A stretch of 64,000 nt of DNA from G963662905 sp965230045. Its GTDB lineage: Bacteria > Bacteroidota > Bacteroidia > Bacteroidales > WRLA01. The stretch is taken from contig OZ245940.1 of NCBI GenBank assembly GCA_965230045.1, forward strand, positions 4,774,001 through 4,838,000. Direction: 5' to 3'. Positions 47,022 to 54,570 of the stretch are shown here, one piece after another. Numbering within the stretch: position 1 is the stretch's first letter; each line of letters begins with the position of its first letter. A program made the translations under genes and the position numbers. The notes below the pieces were generated by a model. That model was given only the letters and a program-made list of their open reading frames with translations. It made no database searches and was not told the origin of the DNA.

Positions 47022-47750
47022 GCGGAGACGCGGAGGTTGGTTGGCTGGCGCGGGATGTTTGTTTTTCTCGCTAAGACGCGAAGGCGCTGAGGGCTGGCGC
47101 GGGCTGTTTTTTATCCACGAAGGGCACGAAGGACGCGGAGGTTGGCTGGCGCGGGCTGGTTTTTTATCCACGAAGAACGCGAAGGGCGCGGAGGTTGGCT
47201 GGCGCGGGATGTTTGTTTTTCTCGCTAAGACGCGAAGGCGCTGAGGGCTGGCGCGGGCTGTTTTTTATCCACGAAGGGCACGGAGGACGCGGAGGTTGCG
47301 CTGGCGCAGGATGTTTGTTTTCCTCGCTAAGACGCTAAGACGCAGAGGCTGGCTGGCGCGGGCTGGTTTTACCGCAGAGGCGCTGAGACGCAGAGAGCTG
47401 GCTGGCGCGGGCTGTTTTTTATCCACGAAGAACGCGAAGGACGCGGAGGTTGGCTGGCGCGGGTGGTTTTTTATCCACGGAGGACGCGGAGGCTGGCTGG
47501 CGCAGGACGTTTTTTTCTCGCTAAGACGCGAAGGCGCTGAGGTTGGCTGGCGCGGGATGTTTTTTATCCACGAAGGGCACGAAGGACGCGGAGGTTGGCT
47601 GGCGCGGGATGTTTGTTTTTCTCGCTAAGACGCGGAGACGCTGAGGCTGGCTGGCGCGGGTGGTTTTTTATCCACGAAGGGCACGGAGGACACGGAGGGG
47701 TGTGTTTTATTAGCGCTTATTCGTGTGCTTCGCGGATAAATTCTTTTAAG
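47022..47750. repeat. G+C-rich degenerate repeat array B (13 units)
   Basis: Thirteen units of about 43-56 bp each begin CTGGCGC(G/A)GG. They contain either a CTCGCTAAGACGCGAAGGCG module or a TTTATCCACGAAGGGCACGA module, in mixed order. The right end 47699-47750 is a distinct block nearly identical, in reverse complement, to 5119-5173 of array A. Open frames across the array translate to repetitive Arg/Gly/Trp-rich peptides; unit length is not a multiple of three, so these are not taken as genes. Confidence 0.88.
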
Positions 47751-47846
47751 TGGAATAATCAAATAGAGTGCCTGATGCAGAATGTTCAATACCGAAAGCT
47801 TTCGGAAGAATAATCCCGAAATTTCAGGAGACATTATAGACAGAAA

Positions 47847-49244
47847 CTACTTGTTTCCCTGCACCAAAACCCACTCCACCCAACTATCCGCATGGCTGGC
47901 GGAGTTGGGTCTTAGAATAATTTCATTGTTTTCGTCGAGGAGGTACATGGTCGGTGTGGCGAAAATGTGATAGTCCTTTGCCGCAGGGCTTTCCCATTTT
48001 TTGTAATCGCATACGCTGGTAAAAGGGAATCTGCCGGCAAATTCTTTGAAAGCCGCCTTGTCTTCATCCAGCGATATAAAAACGACATTTACGCCCTGGG
48101 ATTTCCATTTTTTGTAGGAAGCAGCAATCTGTGCCAGCTCCGTGGGGCAAGCCGGACACCAGCTTGCACCAAAAACCAGCAGTTTGTATTTGCTTTTGAT
48201 GTCCGATAACCGGGCCGGTAGCTTATCCTGATTGTTTTCCGGTGAAAGGACATCTCCCTCAAAAGCGAAATCTGATGCGGTATTCCCGATTTTCATGGCG
48301 CGGTAATGCTCCAGTTGATTGGCCAGGTCATTGTTCAATGTGCAGCCTTGTTCATTGAGCAGTTTGAGCGCAAGATATTCCGATGAACGGAACAAGCTCC
48401 TTTTTTCCAACAGCTTAAACAGATGGTCGCTGATTTCGTTGAGCTTTTGCTCATCGGGCAGCAGGTTTTCGACCAGAATGTCAATGGAGCGGTTCATTTC
48501 GATAAAAACCGAATCCAGTGATCGCCCACTGTTTTCGATCAGCCAAAAGTGGCTGTCGATGAGGTCGGCCAACAAGCCACTTTTGTAGAGGCGGGGGTCG
48601 GTATAATCCATATTGCGAAAAGCGGCTATAGTTGCCGGGATTTCTTCGGTGCGGTATTGCGCAACCGTTGAAACCGAGCTGATCCGTTTGCGCAGGGGCA
48701 GATACCAGCTTACATAAGCATCTTGATCTAATCCGGCCAAAAACAGGCTGTCTTCGGCCTTGATGCGTTTTTTCTCATGGATGATAGCTTGCACTGCTTC
48801 CGGATGCACGGCAAAAAGCGAATCTTGATCATAGATTTTTTGCAGATAATCCCAGGCGCTCAAAGCCTGCTCCCTGCGGGGATGCTCGGAGGCATATTGT
48901 CCGAAAGCCAGGTTTTGCGCACCTTGCAGTACTTCAATGCTTTGCGGAATCGATAAAGCTTCTCCTTTTATTTTCAGATCTTCATCAGCGAGGATGATGA
49001 TAAAAGGCTTCCCATCCTCCGCTACAAGATAGCCCATACCATAATCGTTTTTTGAGAACGATAGCCCGAAAGCTCCTTTGTCATTCGCTTGTGTACTGTC
49101 AATTTGGTAGGTATGGAAGCCATCATAGCCAAAGAGATTGATTTTTTGATGGGCAAGGGCCGAAAAGTCCGCATCAATGGAATTTTGCGTGAAAGCGCCC
49201 ATGCTTAGTAGCCCTATGAGTATGCTTAGTATGGTATTTTTCAT
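47847..49244 (-). CDS. TlpA-like thiol:disulfide protein with long N-terminal region
   Basis: The 465-residue protein has a signal peptide (MKNTILSILIGLLSMGAFTQ), an N-terminal DUF4369-like beta region and helical middle, and a C-terminal thioredoxin-fold domain (about 330-465) with active site FGASWCPACPTELAQI and cis-proline loop FATPTMYLLDEN. It is likely a periplasmic redox protein, common in Bacteroidota near polysaccharide or cytochrome genes. The frame continues upstream to 49466 into the IS end, but that extension precedes the signal peptide and is not used. Confidence 0.85.
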   Translation of the reverse strand: MKNTILSILIGLLSMGAFTQNSIDADFSALAHQKINLFGYDGFHTYQIDSTQANDKGAFGLSFSKNDYGMGYLVAEDGKPFIIILADEDLKIKGEALSIPQSIEVLQGAQNLAFGQYASEHPRREQALSAWDYLQKIYDQDSLFAVHPEAVQAIIHEKKRIKAEDSLFLAGLDQDAYVSWYLPLRKRISSVSTVAQYRTEEIPATIAAFRNMDYTDPRLYKSGLLADLIDSHFWLIENSGRSLDSVFIEMNRSIDILVENLLPDEQKLNEISDHLFKLLEKRSLFRSSEYLALKLLNEQGCTLNNDLANQLEHYRAMKIGNTASDFAFEGDVLSPENNQDKLPARLSDIKSKYKLLVFGASWCPACPTELAQIAASYKKWKSQGVNVVFISLDEDKAAFKEFAGRFPFTSVCDYKKWESPAAKDYHIFATPTMYLLDENNEIILRPNSASHADSWVEWVLVQGNK

Positions 49245-49344
49245 ATTTAAGTCCCTCTTTTTAGTTATTATGGTATAATCCTTATCTAGTGCTTGTCCAT
49301 AATGTCCGATCTCAGCGTTATTTGTAGCGTCCTGATTTTGGTTG

Positions 49345-49392
49345 ACTCTTTTTTCTTCTTTCCGGGGATCCCCGGAAAGAAGAAAAAAGAGT
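49345..49392. repeat. Perfect 48-bp palindrome at the IS end
   Basis: ACTCTTTTTTCTTCTTTCCG and its exact complement meet at a central GGGGATCCCC with no loop. It lies between the orfB stop (49409) and the left inverted repeat, overlapping the latter by 2 bases. It could act as a terminator for orfB or protect against read-through. Confidence 0.85.
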
Positions 49393-49408
49393 TTGTTCGA
49401 CAAATATA

Positions 49409-50353
49409 TTAATTCAATTTTTCTAATGCCACTTCTGGACGCTTTCTGTAATAAGTTTTCCAGCACCTTTTAAGTTCTCCAGTTTTTTGATGAGCCTTCT
49501 CTGGGGTCATCATTTCGACACTTCTGTGTGGGCGCTTTGTATTATAGAAGTTTATAAATTGGGGAAGTTCTTTTTTGGCTTCGGCCAAACTACTGAATGA
49601 TATGGTTTTGTCATTGGTAAATTCTTCTTTTATTGTTCGGTTAACACGTTCTGCAATAGGGTTTTCCAGTGGATCCCCATTTTCCGTCATGCTAATTGCC
49701 ATACGGCATTTATTAAGGTGTTTGATGTATTTGTCGCAACAATATTGGACGCCCCGGTCTGAATGATGGATACAACCATGTGCCTTTAGTCCTCGTGTGG
49801 CTTTCTTTAAAGCCCTCAATGCGCCAGTAGCTTCTAATGAGCCACTAACATCAAATCCAACTATTTTACGAGAATACATATCTGTAACAAGGGATAGATA
49901 AGCAAAACTGTCATTGCCCTTGATCCAAACATAGGTTATATCTGAAACCAATACCTGAGAAGGGCCATTGGGAATTAAACCTCTTATCAAATTCGGATAC
50001 TTGTGATAATGATGATAACTGTTTGTTGTATAAGCCCTGCGCTTTGATTTTCTTAACAACAGACCATGCCTGCGCAACAAATCATAGAAACGGTCTCGCC
50101 CTATGCTGATATTGTGGGCTTTTAAGTCTTCTTGCAAGCTGCAAAGCAAGTTCCTGCCACTCCCTTTTTTCCATAACCTTCGTTTTGATTTTATCAGTTC
50201 AATAATTATGTCTTCCTGGTAAATAGATTCTTCATTATGGCGAATATTCTTGTAATATGCCTGTTTGCTATAGCCAAGCAGTCCGCAAAGGTCTTTGATT
50301 GTTGCCCTCGAACCTTTGTCTGCTTTTAGTTGTTGGACAGCTTGGCTCCATAC
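49409..50353 (-). CDS. IS3-family transposase orfB (catalytic part, made by frameshift)
   Basis: The rve integrase core has the DDE residues in VLVSDITYVWIKG, HHSDRGVQYCC and NPIAERVNRTIKEEF, with the HTH_21 region QEDLKAHNISIGRDRFYDLL upstream. The -1 frame stays open up to the slippery site at 50353-50359, giving about 314 residues after the shift and a 431-residue OrfAB fusion. No good ATG is in frame near the junction. The C-terminal RPHRSVEMMTPEKAH motif is intact, so the transposase looks functional. Confidence 0.88.
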   Translation of the reverse strand, partial: VWSQAVQQLKADKGSRATIKDLCGLLGYSKQAYYKNIRHNEESIYQEDIIIELIKSKRRLWKKGSGRNLLCSLQEDLKAHNISIGRDRFYDLLRRHGLLLRKSKRRAYTTNSYHHYHKYPNLIRGLIPNGPSQVLVSDITYVWIKGNDSFAYLSLVTDMYSRKIVGFDVSGSLEATGALRALKKATRGLKAHGCIHHSDRGVQYCCDKYIKHLNKCRMAISMTENGDPLENPIAERVNRTIKEEFTNDKTISFSSLAEAKKELPQFINFYNTKRPHRSVEMMTPEKAHQKTGELKRCWKTYYRKRPEVALEKLN

Positions 50354-50703
50354 TTTTTTCTGATATCAATTTTTAATTCTTCTTCTGCTACATCCACCAT
50401 CTTTTGCCACAGGTCGGCCCTGAGCTGCTCCTTCTTTAACTGAGCTTGAAGGTCCCTGATCTCCTGATCCTTATCTATTTCTTGTTTCTTGTTTTCCATT
50501 AGCTCTGGATTTATTTGGGATATGCCCCCTTCTCTGTAATTCGATTGGCCACTAAACTGGCGAATCCAGTACAAAATTGCACAATTACTCTGAATACCGT
50601 AAATACGCCGCGCCTCTTCTTTGCTGTACTTACCTGATAACACTTCTTTAACTACACGAAGCTTGAAATCTTCTGGGTAGTTCATCTTTGTTCTTCTCTT
50701 CAT
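50326..50703 (-). CDS. IS3-family orfA (HTH protein)
   Basis: The 125-residue protein has an N-terminal helix-turn-helix (NYPEDFKLRVVKEVLSGKYS, then RRIYGIQSNCAILYWIRQF) and a C-terminal coiled coil (DKDQEIRDLQAQLKKEQLRADL). It binds the IS ends and, fused to orfB by a -1 frameshift, forms the transposase. The 0-frame codons at the shift read AGA AAA AAG, containing the A-AAA-AAG slippery heptamer (50359-50353). Confidence 0.88.
   Translation of the reverse strand: MKRRTKMNYPEDFKLRVVKEVLSGKYSKEEARRIYGIQSNCAILYWIRQFSGQSNYREGGISQINPELMENKKQEIDKDQEIRDLQAQLKKEQLRADLWQKMVDVAEEELKIDIRKKYGAKLSNN
50353..50359 (-). promoter_or_regulatory. Programmed -1 frameshift site of the IS3 element
   Basis: The heptamer A-AAA-AAG is in the correct 0-frame phase of orfA; slipping back one base joins orfA codon 117 to the open orfB frame. 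This is the classic IS3-family mechanism. Confidence 0.75.
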
Positions 50704-50775
50704 TTTAATCCTTGATTTAGTTGACTTCTAATTGTAATTCTGGTCAACCTATATCAGGACTATACAATTCTTGTT

Positions 50776-50819
50776 CTGAAAACAAGTCATCCCGAAATTT
50801 CGGGACTCCTTGTTTTCAG
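50776..50819. repeat. Inverted repeat beside the IS
   Basis: CTGAAAACAAG pairs with CTTGTTTTCAG around CCCGAAATTTCGGG. It lies in the gap between the IS and the first DUF4143 ATPase and may be another dispersed palindrome or a terminator. Confidence 0.5.
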
Positions 50820-50912
50820 CCCTGCGAACGCCTCGACCTCGAACATTCTGAATCAAGCACAGTACTTTATAGACAAGAACTATCTAAACTTTATGAATAA
50901 AGCCGGTTAACA

Positions 50913-52151
50913 TCAAAATTTCTCCTTTAACAAAAAGGTCCGAATGTTCATCTGGATAATGCCTTCGATATTCGAAACAGGCAATTCATCCATGCTGATG
51001 ATATACTTGGGATAATTATCTTTTATCTTGAGCAAAGTTTCTGTTTCGCGCAGGATCGTTTTTTCATCTTTCATGGTATAGGTAACCTGAATATATTTTT
51101 TTTCGTTGGGCTTTTCTGCCACAAAATCTACCTCAAAAGCATCGTAACTGCCCACCGCAACCGAATACCCCATAAAAAGCAGGTGTTTGAAAACAATATT
51201 CTCAAGAATTTGGGCAATATCAGCCTGCCGGAACCCAATAATGGCATTCCTTAGCCCTACATCTTCAAAATAGTATTTCTCGCCTGTTTCAAATAATTTA
51301 CGCCCTTTCAGATCGGACCGGCCAATTTTGAAGAGCATATAGCTTTTTACCAGGAAATCCAGATAATTTAATACCACCTGAACGGAAATATTGACACGTT
51401 GGGATTTCAGATAATCGCTGATTCGCTTGGCCGAGAAAAGCCTGCCGGTATTGTCGGCCAGGAATTTTACAAGCTGTTCGAGAAAACGCAGGTTTCGCAC
51501 ATTGTAGCGGTTTACTACATCTTTATAGAGAATGCTCGCGTAGATGTTTTTAAGGTAATCGAAAATGATAGCATCCTCCAAGCTGAGGTGTATCAGGTAT
51601 GGCAAACCGCCGTAGCGCAGGTATTTCAGGAAGGCTTCTCCGCTTTCGGTTAATTGGTGAAAGCGGAGAAATTCAGAATAGCTCAGGCTATACACTTCTA
51701 TTTCGATGGACCGGCCGCTCAGATATCCTGCAATATCACCGGATAGCAGTTCGGCATTGCTGCCTGTAACATAGATATCAATGCCGCCGCGAGCCAAAAG
51801 GCTGCGCAGTGCTTTCTCAAATTGGCCGATGTCCTGTATCTCATCCACAAACAAGCAGTCGTTTTTGCCGACAAGCCTGCTTTCTACGTAGTTTAGCAAA
51901 TCGTGGTGATCGTGTATGAAGTCGAACTCAGCCAGCTCCATATTAATATAGATGATGTTGCTTTGCGGCTTGTTTGCAAGGATCAGCTCGCCAAGCTGAT
52001 AAAGCAAATAGCTTTTGCCAACCCTTCGCTGTCCGGTAAAAACTTTGATAATGTCTTTGCCTATGTATGGCTTTACCCGGGCAATCAGCGATGGCCTGTC
52101 AATAAAGGCTTTTTTATAAACCTTAAAAGATTTAATTCTTTCGTCATTCAT
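50913..52151 (-). CDS. DUF4143/AAA_14-type ATPase (first copy)
   Basis: The 412-residue protein has a P-loop FTGQRRVGKSYLLYQL near residue 40, Walker B CLFVDEIQDI, a sensor-like YVTGSNAELL, and a C-terminal DUF4143 region with a PD-(D/E)xK-like end (AFEVDFVAEKPNEKKYIQVTY). These ATPases are abundant in Bacteroidota and archaea; their role is unclear. A start at 52187 is possible, but the ATG at 52151 is just downstream of a TATATTTG box (52174-52167, minus strand) and fits better. Confidence 0.88.
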   Translation of the reverse strand: MNDERIKSFKVYKKAFIDRPSLIARVKPYIGKDIIKVFTGQRRVGKSYLLYQLGELILANKPQSNIIYINMELAEFDFIHDHHDLLNYVESRLVGKNDCLFVDEIQDIGQFEKALRSLLARGGIDIYVTGSNAELLSGDIAGYLSGRSIEIEVYSLSYSEFLRFHQLTESGEAFLKYLRYGGLPYLIHLSLEDAIIFDYLKNIYASILYKDVVNRYNVRNLRFLEQLVKFLADNTGRLFSAKRISDYLKSQRVNISVQVVLNYLDFLVKSYMLFKIGRSDLKGRKLFETGEKYYFEDVGLRNAIIGFRQADIAQILENIVFKHLLFMGYSVAVGSYDAFEVDFVAEKPNEKKYIQVTYTMKDEKTILRETETLLKIKDNYPKYIISMDELPVSNIEGIIQMNIRTFLLKEKF

Positions 52152-52435
52152 AATTGAAGGTTTTTGCAAATATACTAAAAGTTTCAATTACGATTGAAGG
52201 TTTATAGAATTGTTTTATAGTCATTAATCACTCTTTAATGTATTCATGGAACATTACTAAAATTCAATGTACACATAAGGTCTTTTCTGAAAGTTCATTT
52301 TAAGGGATGATGATAAAAAATCAAAGGAGGTGGCTGAATTTTACAAGCTTACAATCCTTGAGGCAACAGGCACAGATTGCAAATCCGCGCCAGGGGTCAT
52401 TCGGGGATCTGTAATTATTGAGATCTTGAATTTTG

Positions 52436-53569
52436 TTATTGCAACCATTGTAAAAAATTGTCTTTATTAACTATTTCAAAGCTCGCATTTGAATAAGTGT
52501 TTAGCCATTCCTTTTGAATTTTGTTTTTTTTAGGATTCCATTTGAATTCATAACCATATAATTTTCCGTCTCGTTCTTCAACAAAATCAACTTCCTTTTT
52601 ATCATAGGTTCTCCAAAAATAATTATTGCTGTAAATTTGATGATATTGCTGTTTTTTAAGACGCTCCATAACCATAAAGTTTTCCCAAAGTAATCCAATA
52701 TCATCTCTTTGTTCAAGCATATTGAAATTGTTAATTATTGAGTTACGTATTCCATTATCATAAAAATAGTATCGATTCGTTTTGGTAACCTCCTTTCTTA
52801 AGTTACTCGAAAATCCTCCAATTTTCTTAATAATAAAAGCTTTTTCAAGCAAATCGATATACCTTGCTACAGTTTGTTTTGCCAGGCTCAACGCATTTCC
52901 CAACTCGCTCAACGAAACTTCATTTCCAATTTGATAGGATAGCAACTTCAATAAATCAAATAATTTACTGGCATTTTTAATGTTTTCCAGTTCTAGTATA
53001 TCCTTTAACAGATATGAATTTCTTAACTCATGCAAGTATGAAATTTTGGAGTTGTTATTAGTAAAGCTCAAGGTTTCGGGATACATACCAAATATTAAAT
53101 AGTTTTCCAGATTTTGCATGATATGCATACCTCCAAATTGATTTTTTAGTTCAATTACTGAAATTGGATATAATATATTCGTAACACTCCGCCCTGTTAA
53201 TGGCTCACCCACCTGATTAGAAAGGTGAAACGAAGATGACCCGCTGGCTATAATAATTGACTCAGGCAAATTATCAACCAAGATCTTTAATCCCCAACCA
53301 ACCTTTTCTATTCGTTGAGCCTCATCAATAAAAATATAGTTATAATCGCCAAGCGACGACAATATTTTTGTTTTATCCTCAGAACCTAATATAAACCGTA
53401 ACTGAATATCATCACCATTACCATGATACACTTTTATATCTTTGTCTGGAAGCAGCTTATCAATCAAAGCTGTTTTCCCCACCCTTCGTGGCCCATATAG
53501 CAAATTCACTTTACCTTTTTTTAAAAACCCGGTTTTTGATTCGTAATATCTGCTTATCCACATTGCCAT
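52436..53569 (-). CDS. DUF4143/AAA_14-type ATPase (second copy, AT-rich)
   Basis: The 377-residue protein has a P-loop YGPRRVGKTALIDKL near residue 26, Walker B YIFIDEAQRI, IASGSSSFHL, and a C-terminal region with YDNGIRNSII and a PD-(D/E)xK-like KEVDFVEERDGKLYGYEFKW. It is homologous to the preceding ATPase but diverged. The gene is visibly more AT-rich than its neighbours and is bounded by 25-bp direct repeats, both suggesting transfer. The leader is very short: its promoter -7 box ends 11 bases before the ATG. Confidence 0.85.
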   Translation of the reverse strand: MAMWISRYYESKTGFLKKGKVNLLYGPRRVGKTALIDKLLPDKDIKVYHGNGDDIQLRFILGSEDKTKILSSLGDYNYIFIDEAQRIEKVGWGLKILVDNLPESIIIASGSSSFHLSNQVGEPLTGRSVTNILYPISVIELKNQFGGMHIMQNLENYLIFGMYPETLSFTNNNSKISYLHELRNSYLLKDILELENIKNASKLFDLLKLLSYQIGNEVSLSELGNALSLAKQTVARYIDLLEKAFIIKKIGGFSSNLRKEVTKTNRYYFYDNGIRNSIINNFNMLEQRDDIGLLWENFMVMERLKKQQYHQIYSNNYFWRTYDKKEVDFVEERDGKLYGYEFKWNPKKNKIQKEWLNTYSNASFEIVNKDNFLQWLQ

Positions 53570-53580
53570 TAGTTTTACAG

Positions 53581-53611
53581 CAAATATACAGTAAAATCAT
53601 TAATTCGGCAA
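53581..53611 (-). promoter_or_regulatory. Promoter of the second ATPase gene
   Basis: On the minus strand TTG (53611-53609) is followed after 20 bases by TATATTTG (53588-53581), a full match to the consensus. The ATG at 53569 is only 11 bases beyond, so the transcript has almost no leader. Confidence 0.55.
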
Positions 53612-53777
53612 CTAAACTTGCCAAATTACATAAAATACGGGAAGTTAGCTTGCTGTATTAAGACTTTTATGGGCACAGATTGCAAATCCGCGCCAGAGGG
53701 GAGAAAAAAAACTATATTTCCACCGTCCTCTTCAAAACCCTTTGCCCTAATTTTTTCCGAAACACCAGCCAAACTCA

Positions 53778-54110
53778 AATTTCCTTTTTGAGGTGTACAA
53801 TTAAATACTTAGCCTAATCTTGTGTTGTTTTGATATTTAGATTTCTCCCGGCAACACTCCGCTTTGCTTTGTGTTTTGGTCGAAATGACCGGTTTTTATT
53901 GTCAGGAAGCATGGGGAGGGCAGATAGCGCGCGCTCCGCGCGCGCTATCTGCCCTCCCCATGCAAAACACCTCCTAAAACGGTCATTTCGATGGAGGCTT
54001 ATGCCTGAAGGGCATTGCCGACTGAGAAATCTAAAAAACAGCAAAATAGAAATATCCTGAATTTTATATTGCTGCCTAAGTACGCAACTGAACACCTCAA
54101 TTTCCTTTTT
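53778..54110. mobile_element. MITE-like palindromic element 3 with 12-bp flanking direct repeats
   Basis: The element 53790-54098 starts GAGGTGTACAATTAAATACT and ends (reversed) GAGGTGTTCAGTTGCGTACT, inverted terminal repeats. A perfect 12-bp direct repeat AATTTCCTTTTT lies at 53778-53789 and 54099-54110. Inside are TAGATTTCTC (53838) with GAGAAATCTA (54024), GTCGAAATGACC (53879) with GGTCATTTCGA (53981), and a perfect 26-bp central hairpin (53909-53934 and 53938-53963, loop TCC). No transposase is encoded. Confidence 0.75.
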
Positions 54111-54366
54111 CGACCTCACTAAGCGGAAAACCCAAGCCCAGAACGCCAGCACCTAAACTTTTCACAAATTTTGAGCTTACCTTATACGGTTTTACATGTT
54201 TCGCAATTAGCATAGCATCCTCATTGTAGCATTTATAAAACATGCCTTCTTTGAAGAGGGCAAATGTGTTCATTTTTGCACTTACTTCTGTTTTTCTGCT
54301 GTTGTCATTTTCAAAAAAATTCGACCGCCATACTTCGGCAAATGCTCAACACAGGCAGGCGGTATT

Positions 54367-54437
54367 AAAAAACTCCCTGCCCTGCCCCAGTTGAATACTG
54401 CTCCGCAATTCTGCGGGCTAAACGGGACAGGGAGTTT
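54367..54437 (-). terminator. Terminator of the FISUMP lipoprotein gene
   Basis: AAACTCCCTGTCCC (minus strand) pairs with a distant GGGCAGGGAGTTT and is followed by TTTT. It lies about 135 bases after the stop codon. The rest of 54111-54570 includes a CTCCGCTCAGGGAAC-type short repeat and no recognisable gene. Confidence 0.65.
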
Positions 54438-54570
54438 AAGTGTCACCCTTTGACTTACTCCGACTCCCTTCGGCTCCGCTCAGGGAACGCGCTCAGGGAA
54501 CACGCTCAGCACAAGGTACTCAGGGCAGGGTAAATAGTCAAATTGGCAATGGCCGCTAAAAAGCGTCCAA

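Larger units (their letters stand above)
49329..50760 (-). mobile_element. IS3-family insertion sequence
   Basis: Imperfect terminal inverted repeats are TCCTGATTTTGGTTGAC at 49330-49346 and, on the other strand, TCCTGATATAGGTTGAC at 50759-50743 (15 of 17 identical). Between them are orfA and orfB of IS3 type, read from right to left, with a programmed frameshift site. Total length is about 1.43 kb. No flanking target duplication was recognised, so the insertion may be old or rearranged. Confidence 0.85.
52369..53696. repeat. 25-bp direct repeats bracketing the second ATPase gene
   Basis: Identical 25-bp sequences, each an imperfect palindrome around AGATTGCAAATC, occur at 52369-52393 and 53672-53696. 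The gene at 52436-53569 lies entirely between them. This resembles a repeat-bounded cassette. Confidence 0.8.

Noticed and set aside
47022..47750. CRISPR array
   Set aside because: There is no constant repeat with unique spacers: all parts of each unit recur in others, unit length varies and no cas gene is near.
46951..47813. Series of open frames giving Arg/Gly/Trp-rich repetitive peptides in array B
   Set aside because: Unit length is not a multiple of three, units shift frame, and the same array exists in reverse complement elsewhere; these are by-products of G+C-rich repeats.
49245..49466. 74-residue N-terminal extension of the TlpA-like protein
   Set aside because: It crosses the IS end and the palindrome and precedes a good signal peptide; it is an insertion artefact.
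52311..52420. Short plus-strand ORF (about 35 residues) across the 25-bp repeat
   Set aside because: Too short, no family, composed largely of repeat sequence.
50913..54110. Complete defence island (restriction-modification, toxin-antitoxin or abortive infection)
   Set aside because: Only the two DUF4143-type ATPases are present; no methylase, toxin, antitoxin or effector partner could be recognised.
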